The notes under the pieces: model-generated | Told to the model about the DNA's origin: nothing | Seen by the model: the letters and a program-made list of their open reading frames with translations, nothing else | Databases searched by the model: none | In this document: positions 38,940 through 49,027 of the stretch, in pieces | Position numbering within the stretch: position 1 is the stretch's first letter | How the letters are laid out: every line of letters begins with the position of its first letter | Program-made: the position numbers and the translations under genes | Assembly (NCBI RefSeq): GCF_900186125.1 | Contig: NZ_FYBQ01000001.1 | Coordinates: 124,001-188,000, forward strand | Reading direction: 5' to 3' | From: Listeria goaensis | GTDB lineage: Bacteria; Bacillota; Bacilli; Lactobacillales; Listeriaceae | Length of the DNA stretch: 64,000 nt

Positions 38940-40082
38940 ATGAAAATGAAGCGTATTTTAGCTTCTGTATACATGTGTTTCGTCAAGGTAATCGCCTTCC
39001 TTTGTCGCATGTTTAAACGGCAAAACAAAGTGGTTATGCTGATTACGTTTAGCGATAGCCCAGAACAAATCTCCAAAAAAATGGTGGAACTAAAAGTGAC
39101 ACCTGAAACAATTGTTTTTTATGACCCACGTTTAGACACAACAAAAATCGCTCAAAATTTTATGCGAATGATTCCTATGAAAACAAAAACATTGGTGTCG
39201 CGCATTTATCATATGAGCACGGCAAAAGTTGTCCTTGTTGATAATTATTTCCCCGAGCTTGCTGTGATGAAATGGGCAGAAGGAACAATCTGCGTACAAA
39301 TTTGGCATGCGAGTGGCGCACTCAAAAAGTTTGCATGGGAAGATAAAAGTGTTGCGGGACGGACAGCTGCCGAACAGACGCGATTTAAACGCGTCTACGC
39401 GGCGTTCACTCATGTGGTCGTGGGATCTGATGTGATGGCTGACATTTTCAAACGCTCTTTCTTGTTAGACGACAGTAAGCTGCTCAAAATCGGAGTGCCA
39501 AGTACAGACTACTTTTTTCAAAAAGAAGAGGTCATGAGGGTGCATAAGCGCTACCGCGCGAAGTATCATAAAAAGACAATTTTATATGCTCCGACGTACC
39601 GGGACAATGAGCTTGGTGCGGCCAAATTGCTCATCGATGTGGAAATGATGCGCGAAAAATTGGCGAGCGAATACGTCTTGCTGTTAAAACTGCATCCCGC
39701 AATTGCGAGTCAACTTGACGTGCCAGAAGATGATTTTGTACGCATTGTGCCGAAAGCAGAATCAATGAAGGAAGTCTTGGCTGGAAGCGACATTCTCGTG
39801 ACAGATTATTCATCCACCCCCGTTGACTTTGCGCTACTTGGCCGCCCAGTGTACTTCTACACGCCAGATTTAGAAACGTATGATAGCGAACGCGGTCTTG
39901 TCACAGGCTACTTGGATCTAATTCCGGGGACGCCGTATCAGACGACAGAGGCGCTTTCAGACGCTATTTTAGCGGAGGCTGCGCATGCCGAACAAATTGA
40001 GGCGTTTAAAAAAAGCTGGAACAAGTACTCGACAGGAAATGCAAGCGAAAAACTTGTTTCTTTTATTAAAAAAAATCTTTAA
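38940..40082 (+). CDS. tarB: CDP-glycerol/teichoic acid primase TagB-like
   Basis: A 380-residue membrane-associated TagB/TarB-type phosphotransferase. It has an amphipathic basic N-terminus, then the conserved CVQIWHASGALKKFAW, VGSDVMADIFKR, IGVPSTDYFF, ILYAPTYRDNE, LKLHPAI and LVTDYSSTPVDFALLGRPVYFY. It adds the first glycerol phosphate to the ManNAc-GlcNAc-lipid linkage unit. AAGGAGTG precedes; ATG 38940 is used, ATG 38946 is a close alternative. It follows tarIJ and precedes tagD, which supplies CDP-glycerol. Confidence 0.92.
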   Translation: MKMKRILASVYMCFVKVIAFLCRMFKRQNKVVMLITFSDSPEQISKKMVELKVTPETIVFYDPRLDTTKIAQNFMRMIPMKTKTLVSRIYHMSTAKVVLVDNYFPELAVMKWAEGTICVQIWHASGALKKFAWEDKSVAGRTAAEQTRFKRVYAAFTHVVVGSDVMADIFKRSFLLDDSKLLKIGVPSTDYFFQKEEVMRVHKRYRAKYHKKTILYAPTYRDNELGAAKLLIDVEMMREKLASEYVLLLKLHPAIASQLDVPEDDFVRIVPKAESMKEVLAGSDILVTDYSSTPVDFALLGRPVYFYTPDLETYDSERGLVTGYLDLIPGTPYQTTEALSDAILAEAAHAEQIEAFKKSWNKYSTGNASEKLVSFIKKNL

Positions 40083-40099
40083 AAAAAGAGGGACGTACG

Positions 40100-40483
40100 A
40101 TGAAAAAAGTGATAACTTACGGCACGTTTGATTTGCTCCACTGGGGTCACATTGAACTTTTAAAGCGGGCAAAAGCCCTTGGCGATTACTTAATTGTCGC
40201 CGTCTCAACGGACGAATTTAACGCGCTAAAACATAAAGAAGCCTATCACAGTTACCCGCACAGAAAATTGATTTTAGAAGCTATCCGTTACGTAGACGAA
40301 GTTATCCCAGAAAAAACATGGGAACAAAAAATTGACGACGTCAAAACGCATGACGTTGATATTTTCGTGATGGGGGACGATTGGAGCGGCGAATTTGACT
40401 TCCTAAAAGATTACTGTGAAGTCATTTATTTACCAAGAACGACCGGCATTTCAACGACACAAATTAAAGATGATTTAAGCTAA
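40100..40483 (+). CDS. tagD: Glycerol-3-phosphate cytidylyltransferase
   Basis: A 127-residue cytidylyltransferase with the HxGH-type site (YGTFDLLHWGHIELLKRAKALG) and the C-terminal RTTGISTTQIK signature. It makes CDP-glycerol for the linkage unit and for glycerol-type polymers. It follows tarB by 17 bp with GAGGGACG as ribosome binding site. Confidence 0.96.
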   Translation: MKKVITYGTFDLLHWGHIELLKRAKALGDYLIVAVSTDEFNALKHKEAYHSYPHRKLILEAIRYVDEVIPEKTWEQKIDDVKTHDVDIFVMGDDWSGEFDFLKDYCEVIYLPRTTGISTTQIKDDLS

Positions 40484-40515
40484 AATCCTACGCCCATTTT
40501 TGCGTAGGATTTTTT
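40482..40515 (+). terminator. Rho-independent terminator of the teichoic-acid operon
   Basis: AAAATCCTACGC pairs with GCGTAGGATTTT and is followed by T residues. It closes the tar block. Confidence 0.9.
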
Positions 40516-40607
40516 GCGTTCAAAAATTCACGGAAGTAGTAACACACCCCGTTTTGTGCTATGATGGGGTTATTAAATTCGTTTCCAAATGAGGATAGGA
40601 GAGAACG

Positions 40608-42098
40608 ATGACGAACTTATATCAAGACGACAGTTTAACACTACATACTGATTTGTATCAACTTAATATGATGAAAGCGTATTTTGATGACGGCTTGCAT
40701 GAGCGTAAAAGCGTATTCGAAGTTTTCTTTCGCGATATGCCATTCGATTCAGGCTTTGTCGTTTTTGCTGGCTTAGAGCGCATTATTGCTTATATGAAAA
40801 ATTTGCGTTTTACAGAATCCGACATCACCTATTTACACGATGAACTAGGATTTGATGGCCCGTTTTTAGAGTATTTACGAAACTTTAAATTTAAAGGCAA
40901 CATTCGTTCCGTTCGCGAAGGTGAATTTGTTTTTAAAACAGAACCCATCGTGCAAGTGGAAGCGAGCTTAGCGGAAGCACAGCTCATTGAAACGGCACTT
41001 TTAAATATTGTGAACTTCCAAACCTTAATTGCGACCAAAGCGGCGCGAATTCGTGAGGTTGTGGAAGCGGAAAGCTTAGCTGAATTTGGCACGCGGCGAG
41101 CGCAAGAAATGGACGCAGCAATTTGGGGAACGCGCGCGGCTTATATTGGCGGCTGTGATTCCACAAGTAACGTGCGCGCTGGAAAAATTTTCGGCATTCC
41201 AGTTTCAGGAACAATGGCGCATGCGATGGTTCAGGCGTACCGAGATGAGTATGAAGCATTTAAAAGTTATGCGAAGAGTCATAAAAATGCTATTTTCCTC
41301 GTAGACACGTATGATACGCTGAAATCAGGCGTACCGAATGCGATTCGGGTGGCGAAGGAACTAGGCGATAAGGTGAATTTTATGGGGATTCGTTTGGACA
41401 GCGGGGACATGGCGTTCTTGTCGAAGAAGGCACGCCAAATGCTAGATGAAGCAGGATTTCCGGATGTGAAAATTTTTGCGTCGAGCGATTTAGATGAACA
41501 TACGATTTTATCTTTGAAGGCACAAAAAGCGAAAATTGATTCATGGGGTGTTGGCACAAAACTAATTACAGCATATGATCAACCAGCGCTTGGTGCGGTT
41601 TACAAAATGGCGGCCATCGCGGACGAAAACGGTGTGCTGCAGGATTCAATTAAGCTGTCGAGCAACACGGAAAAAGTTTCCACCCCGGGTAAAAAGACCG
41701 TGTATCGTATCATCACGACGGACGAAGGCTTGAAGGCGGAAGGGGACTATGTGGCACTGTTTGACGAGTCTTTGGACGACGCGAGGGAGCTTACGATGTT
41801 CCACCCGGTGCATACGTACATTACGAAAACAGTGAAGCATTTTACGGCGCGTGAGCTACTTGTGCCGATTTTTGAGGACGGCGAGCTTGTCTATGAGATG
41901 CCGACTTTAGAGGAAATCAAGCAATATAAAGAGGATAACCTGGCGCTGCTTTGGGATGAATACAAGCGTACGATTCGTCCAGAACAATACCCAGTTGATT
42001 TAAGCGTGAAGTGCTGGAAAAATAAGATGCGCAACATCGAGAAAGTGCGCAAAAGCGTGCAGCTTCATTCACCAGTTGATTTAGATATACCATTTTAA
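40608..42098 (+). CDS. pncB: Nicotinate phosphoribosyltransferase
   Basis: A 496-residue enzyme that converts nicotinate and PRPP to nicotinate mononucleotide, the first step of the NAD salvage route. Visible: [94 protein letters not shown] and [19 protein letters not shown]. It starts at ATG 40608 after ATAGGAGAG. Paired with nadE downstream. Confidence 0.96.
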   Translation: MTNLYQDDSLTLHTDLYQLNMMKAYFDDGLHERKSVFEVFFRDMPFDSGFVVFAGLERIIAYMKNLRFTESDITYLHDELGFDGPFLEYLRNFKFKGNIRSVREGEFVFKTEPIVQVEASLAEAQLIETALLNIVNFQTLIATKAARIREVVEAESLAEFGTRRAQEMDAAIWGTRAAYIGGCDSTSNVRAGKIFGIPVSGTMAHAMVQAYRDEYEAFKSYAKSHKNAIFLVDTYDTLKSGVPNAIRVAKELGDKVNFMGIRLDSGDMAFLSKKARQMLDEAGFPDVKIFASSDLDEHTILSLKAQKAKIDSWGVGTKLITAYDQPALGAVYKMAAIADENGVLQDSIKLSSNTEKVSTPGKKTVYRIITTDEGLKAEGDYVALFDESLDDARELTMFHPVHTYITKTVKHFTARELLVPIFEDGELVYEMPTLEEIKQYKEDNLALLWDEYKRTIRPEQYPVDLSVKCWKNKMRNIEKVRKSVQLHSPVDLDIPF

Positions 42099-42159
42099 CA
42101 AACACGAGCGGCTTTCTTTTTGTCTAAAAGTAGGTCGCTGTTTTGATAGGAGGATTTTG

Positions 42160-42981
42160 ATGTTGAGAGAACAAATTATACGTGAGATGCACGTTTTACC
42201 GGAAATAAACCCACAAGAAGAAATTCGGAAGAGCATTGACTTTTTAAAGGCCTATTTAAAGCGAAATCCGTTTTTAAAATCGCTTGTCCTTGGAATTTCC
42301 GCTGGGCAAGACTCCACCTTAGCTGGCAAACTAGCCCAACTTGCGATTACCGAATTGCGCGCCGAAACAAACGATTCGAGCTATCAATTTATCGCCGTAA
42401 GCTTACCGTACGGCAAGCAAATCGATGAAGCTGACCGCACGGATGCGCTCGAATTTATTGCGCCTGACAAAACGATTACGATTAACATTAAAGCTGCCGT
42501 CGATGTGAGCGTCATCACTCTAGAGCAAGCTGGCGTAACACTTTCCGATTTCGCGAAAGGAAATGAAAAGGCGCGCGAGCGCATGAAGGCTCAGTATTCC
42601 ATTGCAGCGATGTATCAAGGGGTGGTCGTTGGGACGGATCATTCTGCGGAAGCTGTTACTGGTTTTTATACGAAATACGGGGACGGCGGGACGGATATCA
42701 ATCCGCTTTTTCGCCTCAATAAACGACAAGGTAAGGCTCTCCTTAAGGAACTAGGATGTCCTGAACATCTTTATTTAAAAGCACCGACAGCGGACCTTGA
42801 AGACGATAAACCCGCTTTGCCGGACGAAGTGGCGCTTGGTGTGACGTACGATGAGATTGATGATTACTTGGAAGGGCGCGCAGTCCCAGAAGATGCTGCA
42901 CAAAAAATCGAAGCTTGGTACACAAAATCTATGCATAAACGTCATATGGCGATTACAATATTTGATGATTTTTGGAAATAG
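42160..42981 (+). CDS. nadE: Ammonia-dependent NAD+ synthetase
   Basis: A 273-residue NadE that amidates nicotinate adenine dinucleotide to NAD+. The PP-loop reads [16 protein letters not shown], where most members have SGGQDS (Gly to Ala). Other conserved parts are present: [67 protein letters not shown], and the C-terminal [18 protein letters not shown] 42160 has GATAGGAGG upstream. The following ORFs are close and may share the transcript. Confidence 0.94.
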   Translation: MLREQIIREMHVLPEINPQEEIRKSIDFLKAYLKRNPFLKSLVLGISAGQDSTLAGKLAQLAITELRAETNDSSYQFIAVSLPYGKQIDEADRTDALEFIAPDKTITINIKAAVDVSVITLEQAGVTLSDFAKGNEKARERMKAQYSIAAMYQGVVVGTDHSAEAVTGFYTKYGDGGTDINPLFRLNKRQGKALLKELGCPEHLYLKAPTADLEDDKPALPDEVALGVTYDEIDDYLEGRAVPEDAAQKIEAWYTKSMHKRHMAITIFDDFWK

Positions 42982-42993
42982 GAGGGATGCAAA

Positions 42994-43302
42994 ATGAAGA
43001 TGGGATTTGGACTATTCACGACGTTTGTTGCTCACCCGGGCCAGCAAAAAGCGCTTGCAGAAATTTTACTGGAAAGTGCCGCTGGTCTCGAAAAAGAGGC
43101 GTCTTGCCTTTCTTACATCGTTGGCATATCTGAACAAGATGAAAATATTGTTTACGTGAGCGAAATTTGGACGGACGAAGGGCACCACCGCGCTTCGCTT
43201 GAAAACCCGGCAACGAAGGCTGCAATCGAACGGGCAATGCCGCTAATTGCAAATGTGGAACGCAATAAGGAACTCGATATTATTGGTGGAAAAGGGCTAT
43301 AA
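42994..43302 (+). CDS. Antibiotic biosynthesis monooxygenase (ABM) domain protein
   Basis: A 102-residue protein with the ABM dimeric alpha/beta barrel (FTTFVAHPGQQKALAEILLESAAGLEKEASCLSYIV; ENIVYVSEIWTDEGHHRASLENPATKAAI). Such small proteins oxidise quinone-like or haem-like substrates or serve as stress proteins; the role here is unknown. ATG 42994 follows AGGAGG, 13 bp after nadE. Confidence 0.88.
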   Translation: MKMGFGLFTTFVAHPGQQKALAEILLESAAGLEKEASCLSYIVGISEQDENIVYVSEIWTDEGHHRASLENPATKAAIERAMPLIANVERNKELDIIGGKGL

Positions 43303-43303
43303 A

Positions 43304-43699
43304 ATGAAAACGATTATGATTGTTTGCGCGGGCGGCGCGACTTCTGGCTTAATGGCGCAATATGTTGTAAAAAGCGCGAAAGAACAAAACTTAGACGCCG
43401 CTTTGCTTTTCCCGGAGGACGTAAAATTGAAAGCTGATTTTTTCCAAAAAAATAAAGATCGTGATGTTGTGTTTTTCATGGGTCCGGTGACGGCGATTAC
43501 GAGTGCGCATTTTCGCGACTTTAAGGAGCAAGTGGACGCCGTTTTGGTTGCCCCGCAAGTGAGTTACATGTATAAAGAAGTGGAGAAAGTTTTGGGAGAA
43601 ATCGGGATTCCAAGTGCAAAAATTGATTCGCTTGCGTTTGGTCGCATGGAAGGTGCGAAAATTTTAGAGCAGGCGCTTAGGCTCACTGGTGAAATCTAG
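43304..43699 (+). CDS. PTS IIB component, lactose/cellobiose type (orphan)
   Basis: A 131-residue PTS IIB protein. The phospho-accepting cysteine is in IMIVCAGGATSGLMAQYV at about residue 8. The fold is clear from FMGPVTAITSAHFRDFKEQVDAVLVAPQVSYM and GIPSAKIDSLAFGRMEG. No IIA or IIC gene is nearby, so it is an orphan that must use partners elsewhere or have a regulatory role. It begins at ATG 43304, 1 bp after the ABM gene stop. Confidence 0.9.
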   Translation: MKTIMIVCAGGATSGLMAQYVVKSAKEQNLDAALLFPEDVKLKADFFQKNKDRDVVFFMGPVTAITSAHFRDFKEQVDAVLVAPQVSYMYKEVEKVLGEIGIPSAKIDSLAFGRMEGAKILEQALRLTGEI

Positions 43700-43740
43700 G
43701 GTTGCAACTTTCCTCGCAAGACGTTAAAATGTAAGAAGAA

Positions 43741-43767
43741 TGAAAGGGCAAGCGATTGTCCTTTTCT
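43741..43767 (+). terminator. Probable terminator after the IIB gene
   Basis: AAAGGGCAA, a 4-nt loop and TTGTCCTTT form a hairpin with one G-U pair, followed by T-rich sequence. A second small hairpin, AGCCGA/TCGGCT, lies just downstream before guaA. Confidence 0.6.
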
Positions 43768-43832
43768 TATTTTGTGGTTTGAGCCGACTATCTCGGCTTA
43801 ATTTTATAGATAAGGTGGTTTTGGAAAAAAAG

Positions 43833-45377
43833 ATGAAAGAATTTCTAGAGCAAGAAAAAATTATCGTTTTGGATTTTGGTAGCCAATACAACCAATTAAT
43901 TACGCGACGTATCCGCGAATTTGGTGTATATAGTGAGCTTCACCCGCATACGATTACGGTAGAGGAAATGAAGGCACTTAACCCAACTGGTATTATTTTC
44001 TCAGGCGGGCCGAACAGTGTGTATGATGAAGGTGCATTCCGCTGTGATGAAGGCTTATTTGAAATGGGCATTCCAATTTTAGGTATTTGTTACGGCATGC
44101 AGCTAATGACTTTACATTTTGGCGGTAAAGTAGAACCTGCAAAAGACCGTGAATACGGAAAAGCAAATGTACATCTAGAAATTCCAAACCATTTATTTGC
44201 TGGCATTCCGACTGACCAAACTGTCTGGATGAGCCACGGCGACCTCGTTGTTGAAGCGCCAGCAACTTTTGACGTTATCGGTACAAGCAAGTCTTGTCCG
44301 GTTGCAGCGATTGCTGATGAAAACAAAAAGATGTACGGTGTCCAGTTCCACCCGGAAGTGCGCCACTCAGAATACGGCAACGACCTGCTTAAAAACTTTG
44401 CTTTAAACATATGCGGTTGTAAGGGTGATTGGTCGATGGAGAACTTCATTGATGTCGAAATTAAAAAGATTCAAGAGCTTGTTGGGGATAAAAAAGTGCT
44501 CCTAGCTCTCTCTGGCGGGGTCGATTCTTCCGTCGTCGGCGTTTTGATCCACAAGGCAATTGGTGATAAGCTTACATGTATTTTTGTTGATCATGGCTTA
44601 CTTCGTAAAGGTGAAGCCGATCAAGTTATGGCAACCCTTCAAGGCGAGTTCAACATGAATATTATTAAGGTTGACGCCAAAAAACGTTTCATGGACAAAC
44701 TAAAAGGCGTTTCAGATCCTGAACAAAAACGCAAAATCATCGGCAACGAATTCATTTACGTATTCGATGATGAAGCGAGCAAACTAGACGGCGTAGAATT
44801 CCTAGCGCAAGGTACGCTTTATACGGACATCATTGAAAGCGGCACAGCGACGGCGCAAACAATTAAATCGCATCACAACGTTGGCGGACTTCCAGAAGAC
44901 ATGCAATTTAAATTGATTGAGCCATTAAATACGCTATTCAAAGACGAAGTGCGCGCACTCGGAACGGAACTCGGTATGCCAGACGCAATTGTGTGGCGCC
45001 AACCCTTCCCAGGTCCAGGCCTCGGTATTCGCGTACTCGGTGAGGTGACGGAAGAAAAACTAGAAATCGTCCGCGAATCCGATTTTATCCTAAGAGAAGA
45101 AATTAAAAATGCCGGTCTTGAACGCGAAATCTGGCAATACTTCACAGCCCTACCAAACATCCGAAGCGTGGGTGTCATGGGTGACGGCCGCACATACGAC
45201 CACACTGTCGTCCTCCGCGCCGTAACAAGCATCGACGGCATGACAGCCGACTGGGCGCGCATCCCGTGGGACGTGCTGGAGAAAATTTCTGTGCGAATCG
45301 TGAATGAAGTGAAGCACGTGAATCGTGTTGTGTATGACGTGACGAGTAAACCACCAGCGACGGTGGAGTGGGAGTAA
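43833..45377 (+). CDS. guaA: GMP synthase (glutamine-hydrolysing)
   Basis: A 514-residue enzyme that amidates XMP to GMP. The class I amidotransferase domain has [12 protein letters not shown], the catalytic-cysteine motif GICYGMQLM and the His/Glu in [12 protein letters not shown]. The PP-loop is [11 protein letters not shown], followed by the dimerisation domain ([18 protein letters not shown]) ending [14 protein letters not shown] 43833 fits family length; TTG 43821 near AAGGTGG is an alternative. The 3' end (GTGGAGTGGGAGTAA) is a known attachment site for genomic islands, and the region after it is accessory here. Confidence 0.96.
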   Translation: MKEFLEQEKIIVLDFGSQYNQLITRRIREFGVYSELHPHTITVEEMKALNPTGIIFSGGPNSVYDEGAFRCDEGLFEMGIPILGICYGMQLMTLHFGGKVEPAKDREYGKANVHLEIPNHLFAGIPTDQTVWMSHGDLVVEAPATFDVIGTSKSCPVAAIADENKKMYGVQFHPEVRHSEYGNDLLKNFALNICGCKGDWSMENFIDVEIKKIQELVGDKKVLLALSGGVDSSVVGVLIHKAIGDKLTCIFVDHGLLRKGEADQVMATLQGEFNMNIIKVDAKKRFMDKLKGVSDPEQKRKIIGNEFIYVFDDEASKLDGVEFLAQGTLYTDIIESGTATAQTIKSHHNVGGLPEDMQFKLIEPLNTLFKDEVRALGTELGMPDAIVWRQPFPGPGLGIRVLGEVTEEKLEIVRESDFILREEIKNAGLEREIWQYFTALPNIRSVGVMGDGRTYDHTVVLRAVTSIDGMTADWARIPWDVLEKISVRIVNEVKHVNRVVYDVTSKPPATVEWE

Positions 45378-45383
45378 ATAAAG

Positions 45384-45427
45384 AAACCGTGAACCCTTTG
45401 ATAGTAGGGGGCACGGTTGTTTTTTTA
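45384..45427 (+). terminator. Rho-independent terminator of guaA
   Basis: AACCGTG (45385-45391) pairs with CACGGTT (45412-45418), with an inner CCCT/AGGG, then a T run. Confidence 0.88.
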
Positions 45428-45447
45428 TTTGCGTAACCATTAGGATT

Positions 45448-46545
45448 TTATTTTTGAACTAATTTAATTCCTTCTATCAATTCAATGGTTTTCATTTTGT
45501 CTATTCTAGTATCTCTATAATCAGTAGATAAAAAATTATCTTGCCAGAATACGCACAATTCATTATCTACGTTTATAATTTCAACTACATTAGGATATTT
45601 CTCTCTTTGATTGTTTATGTTAGTAAACGTATTTCTCCCTAAAATTGCATCACTAGCAATAGCTATTAAAATTTCATTTGATATATCTTTTTTTTTCAAC
45701 TTAATATATATCCTATTCCCTCCAGCAGCTGAAAGTTCTCTTGCTTCTTGAATATAGTTTGCAATATCAGAATCAAGGTGTTCGTACCTTCTAAATTTTG
45801 ATTTTCGCACTAATAATTTCGCATAGTATTTTACATAAGAATATACTCTATTTTTATATCGGCTAAATATTACTTTCTTTTCAATAAAAGCCATTTCTCT
45901 CGCTAAATAGATCACAGGAACATTTAATGCCCAAACCAGAGGTTCTATTCCAAATGACAGCCAAAAATCCAGTGAAAAAACATCATTAATATTTTTCAAA
46001 AATTGATTTATCGCAGTAACTAGCATAAACAAGCTAATACTTATCAAAAAGAAGTTAAAAAAATTAGCAACAATTTTTGTGTCTTCTTTTTTATTTGCGA
46101 CTGCTATTAATGCAGAAAGAATTGCTATAATAAATATCAATACCATTTCCCAGATAACAGGCAAAGTATAGGTTGAATTTATGAAAAGTGGAATAGCCAC
46201 AATACTAAATAATTCGGTTTTCTTTTCAAGAATTAATTCTCTAAAATTCAGTTTTTTTAAATACTCAACAATTGGAAAGACTGAAAAAAATAAAACAATT
46301 AAGTAGTCTTTTATATACCATGGTGAAATCTGCAAATTATCTCTATATACAAAAGAATATATTATAATTAAGTAGATTAAATTTATTACTATTATCACTA
46401 TAGCAATAGGATTTAATAAAAACTTTATCATGTATTTAATAACGTTCTTTAAAGAATTTAATAAATTATTTTTTCTTCCGAATATGATAATAAGGAAAAG
46501 TGAAATTAGAATCCAGTATAAAATTGCTTGCTCTCTTGTACTCAT
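45448..46545 (-). CDS. Hypothetical polytopic membrane protein, first gene after guaA
   Basis: A 365-residue protein of unknown family with about seven or eight hydrophobic helices in residues 1-215. A soluble, probably cytoplasmic C-terminal domain follows (about 240-365: SKFRRYEHLDSDIANYIQEAR ... VEIINVDNELCVFWQDN). It is AT-rich and poor in G+C codons compared with guaA, which points to horizontal acquisition. GGGGAGC precedes the ATG on the minus strand. The small upstream gene at 46560-46745 is 14 bp away and probably shares its transcript. The layout (membrane anchor plus soluble sensor-like domain) would suit a defence or signalling role, but no evidence decides it. Confidence 0.72.
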   Translation of the reverse strand: MSTREQAILYWILISLFLIIIFGRKNNLLNSLKNVIKYMIKFLLNPIAIVIIVINLIYLIIIYSFVYRDNLQISPWYIKDYLIVLFFSVFPIVEYLKKLNFRELILEKKTELFSIVAIPLFINSTYTLPVIWEMVLIFIIAILSALIAVANKKEDTKIVANFFNFFLISISLFMLVTAINQFLKNINDVFSLDFWLSFGIEPLVWALNVPVIYLAREMAFIEKKVIFSRYKNRVYSYVKYYAKLLVRKSKFRRYEHLDSDIANYIQEARELSAAGGNRIYIKLKKKDISNEILIAIASDAILGRNTFTNINNQREKYPNVVEIINVDNELCVFWQDNFLSTDYRDTRIDKMKTIELIEGIKLVQK

Positions 46546-46559
46546 TCAAAAGCTCCCCT

Positions 46560-46745
46560 TTAGTAATAATTCATATTATCTGCTTTGAAAGATAAAGTAA
46601 TGAACTTATTTGATACATAAGGATTCACAACTAAATTTTCAAATTGAATTTTTACTCCTTCGATTTTATCAATTCTCGATTGTATGATAATCGGTTTCTC
46701 TCCCAACACTGTTACAAGAATGCTTTTATATCGTTTATCTTTCAT
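46560..46745 (-). CDS. Small hypothetical protein, partner of the membrane protein
   Basis: A 61-residue protein of unknown family (ILVTVLGEKPIIIQSRIDKIEGVKIQFENL), mostly beta-prone with no membrane helix. Its ATG on the minus strand follows AAAAGGTGATATA. It ends 14 bp before the membrane protein starts, so the two form a likely bicistronic unit. Confidence 0.6.
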   Translation of the reverse strand: MKDKRYKSILVTVLGEKPIIIQSRIDKIEGVKIQFENLVVNPYVSNKFITLSFKADNMNYY

Positions 46746-46995
46746 TATATCACCTTTTTGGAAAAAACAATTGAAGAGATATGACTTAAAAAGATTTTTT
46801 GAATTTTATCTGCAACTATTTTGCAAACCAACCCTACAATAACAATCGAAAGTCAAAAAATCTAAAAAACGTTAAATTCTTTCATGTTGCTTTTTTCTAG
46901 CCTAACCAACATCTATTGGTAAGCGGATTACGAAATTTGAGACAAAAATTAGAAGAGCATTATTTCAAAAGTCAAACACAAAGGAGCTGCCAAAG

Positions 46996-47597
46996 ATGTT
47001 CACCAACCAAAACTACATCAAAAAGTGCCGAATCCACAAAAACAATGCAGACATCTACCCATTCAATATTCCTTCAATTCAAAAGACCGAAGAACTAGTT
47101 TTTGATGAAAATATAACATTTTTTGTTGGCGGAAACGGCATGGGAAAATCGACTTTATTTAGAAGCGATGGCGGTTAACTACGGATTGAATCCAGAAAGC
47201 TGTACAAAAATTTTTACATTCTATACGAAAGAAACGCATAGCCAATTAAGTGATGCAATTCGGGTTGTGAAGGGAATAAAACGAGCAGATTATTCTTTCT
47301 TTTTAAGAGCAGAAAGCTTTTATAATTTAGCTACAACGATAGATTAATTGGATAAAGAAGGTGGTGGGAATCCGATTATTGATTCTTACGGGACAGGGTA
47401 TCTCTTCATGAACAATCGCATGGTGAGGCTTTTATGGCAGTCATTTTGAATCGTTTTTCCGAAAATGGCGTGTATTTATTGGATGAACCGGAAGCGGCTT
47501 TGTCACCAACTAACTTTGCTTCAGGCGATAAATAATTTAGCGAAGAAAGGGGCGCAATTTATTATCGCCACACATTCGCCTATTATAATGTCTGAGG
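46996..47597 (+). pseudogene. AAA-family (RecF/SMC-like, AAA15-type) ATPase, frameshifted; 5' part
   Basis: Remnant of a stand-alone ATPase. The N-terminus has FFVGGNGMGKSTLF (Walker A) at about codon 38. A frameshift near 47157-47163 moves the frame into LEAMAVNYGLNPESCTKIFTFY; an in-frame TAA at 47345 and further shifts precede the Walker B region [13 protein letters not shown] and the H-loop ATHSPIIMSE. The insertion sequence interrupts it at 47598. The start ATG 46996 has AAGGAGCTGCCAAAG upstream. Its C-terminal piece is recoverable at 49383-49536. Confidence 0.85.
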
Positions 47598-47648
47598 TGG
47601 TCCATAAATGTTAGACTATAATAATAGTGAGACAGGAGTGGAATAATA

Positions 47649-48171
47649 ATGAGAATGAAATATAGTTATGAATTTAAGCTAAAGCTATTCAAAGAGTATA
47701 CTGAAGGTATGGTATATTTTGGATTCTTGGCAGAAAAATATGAAATCCATCGTTCCCAAATCCAGAAGTGGGTTGCAGATTATAAAGCGAATGGTGAAGA
47801 AGTATTAAAAAGACGAAAGTTTAAGGTGTATGATGGTCAATTCAAAATAAATGTAGTAAAATATATGCATAGAACCGGTTCATCATTGGCAGTTACCGCA
47901 AGAAAGTTTAATCTGAATTCTTCAACTATTGTAAGAAGCTGGGAAAAAAATATACATTGGACATGGTGAGCCAGGATTAATGATTGATAAACGATCAGGA
48001 AGGCATGATAAAGAGCAGTTAAAACCTATATCATTAAAACTATCTCATAAGTCCAGAAAAGAATTTGTTGAAGAGGTCAATTTATTACGGACTGAGAATG
48101 CATACTTAAAAAAGTTAGATGCCTTAGTTCAACAGAAAAAAATCTTAGTGAAAAAGAAAAAACACAAATAG
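47649..48171 (+). pseudogene. IS3-family OrfA (helix-turn-helix), frameshifted
   Basis: The N-terminal part (YEFKLKLFKEYTEGMVYFGFLAEKYEIHRSQIQKWVADYK) has two helix-turn-helix units that bind the IS ends. The frame is lost at an A7 tract near 47954-47960, where six A residues would keep IYIGHGEPGLMIDKRSG in frame. The rest continues in the other frame to the leucine-zipper-like EEVNLLRTENAYLKKLDALV and stops at 48171. An A7 tract at 48136-48142 (CAG AAA AAA ATC) is where a programmed -1 frameshift would join OrfA to OrfB. Confidence 0.8.
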
Positions 48172-48206
48172 TTTATGAACTAAGGCATGAATTTTCAATA
48201 ACTGAG

Positions 48207-49004
48207 TTGTTAGTTGTAGCAAGACTGGCAAAAAGTACATACTATTATCACGTTAAACATTTAGATAAAATAGGGAAATATCTAGACATACGAAAATATA
48301 TTCAGGAAATTTATGAGCAACATAAAGGTAGGTACGGGTATCGGAGAATAACTTATGCCTTACATGAATATGGTATAACATTAAATTCCAAAACAGTCTT
48401 AAAATTAATGAGAGAACTCGGACTCAAATGTACACTTAGACCCAAAAAATATCGTTCATATTATGGATCTGTTGGAAAGGTTGCAAATAATATTCTTGAT
48501 AGAAATTTCAAAACTGATAAACCCAATCAAAAATGGGTGACAGATGTTACAATGTTTCAGGTTAATGGAAAGAAGATATTTCTTTCTCCTATTATGGATT
48601 TGTACAATAATGAAATAATCGCATATGATATCAGTCAAACATCTAATCTAGAAATGATAGAGAGAATGATGAAACAAGTAGCAAGACGAAGATCATACGC
48701 AACAGAAACAATTTTACATTCTGATCAAGGGTATCACTATCAATCTTTTCTATACCAAAGTATTCTATTCCAGCAGAAGATTACTCAAAGTATGTCGAGG
48801 AAAGGTAATTGTTTAGATAATGCAGCCATTGAGAGTTTCTTCGGCACAGTAAAATCAGAATTTTACTACAATCAAGAATTTACAAGCATAAAGCACTTTG
48901 CCAACGAGCTACATAACTATATTAGCTACTATAATAATGAGCGAATATCTTTGCGACTTGATGGAAAATCGCCTAGACAATACTTGAAGTTCAAAAATAA
49001 ATAG
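48207..49004 (+). CDS. IS3-family transposase OrfB (DDE catalytic domain)
   Basis: The rve integrase-type DDE domain: the first Asp in NQKWVTDVTMFQVNGKKIFLSPIMDLYNNEIIAYDIS, the second in TILHSDQGYHYQS and the catalytic Glu in NAAIESFFGTVKSEFYYN. It is preceded by the HTH_21 region YIQEIYEQHKGRYGYRRITYAL. The frame is open upstream to the frameshift site at about 48141, so the natural product is probably an OrfAB fusion. The ORF given starts at 48207 (ATG-like alternative start). Confidence 0.9.
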   Translation: MLVVARLAKSTYYYHVKHLDKIGKYLDIRKYIQEIYEQHKGRYGYRRITYALHEYGITLNSKTVLKLMRELGLKCTLRPKKYRSYYGSVGKVANNILDRNFKTDKPNQKWVTDVTMFQVNGKKIFLSPIMDLYNNEIIAYDISQTSNLEMIERMMKQVARRRSYATETILHSDQGYHYQSFLYQSILFQQKITQSMSRKGNCLDNAAIESFFGTVKSEFYYNQEFTSIKHFANELHNYISYYNNERISLRLDGKSPRQYLKFKNK

Positions 49005-49027
49005 TATGATTATTTGGAGGAAATAAA

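Noticed and set aside
41646-42105. Minus-strand ORFs opposite pncB
   Set aside because: They are shadows of the long coding frame, Arg/Ser/Cys-rich, without start signals.
43700-43832. Purine riboswitch upstream of guaA
   Set aside because: The conserved purine-aptamer loops are not visible; only two small hairpins are present.
45360-45380. Attachment site and integrase for an element at guaA
   Set aside because: The guaA 3' end matches a known island site, but no integrase gene and no second copy of GAGTGGGAGTAA were found in the window. A similar GGAGTGGAATAA at 47634 is too short to count.
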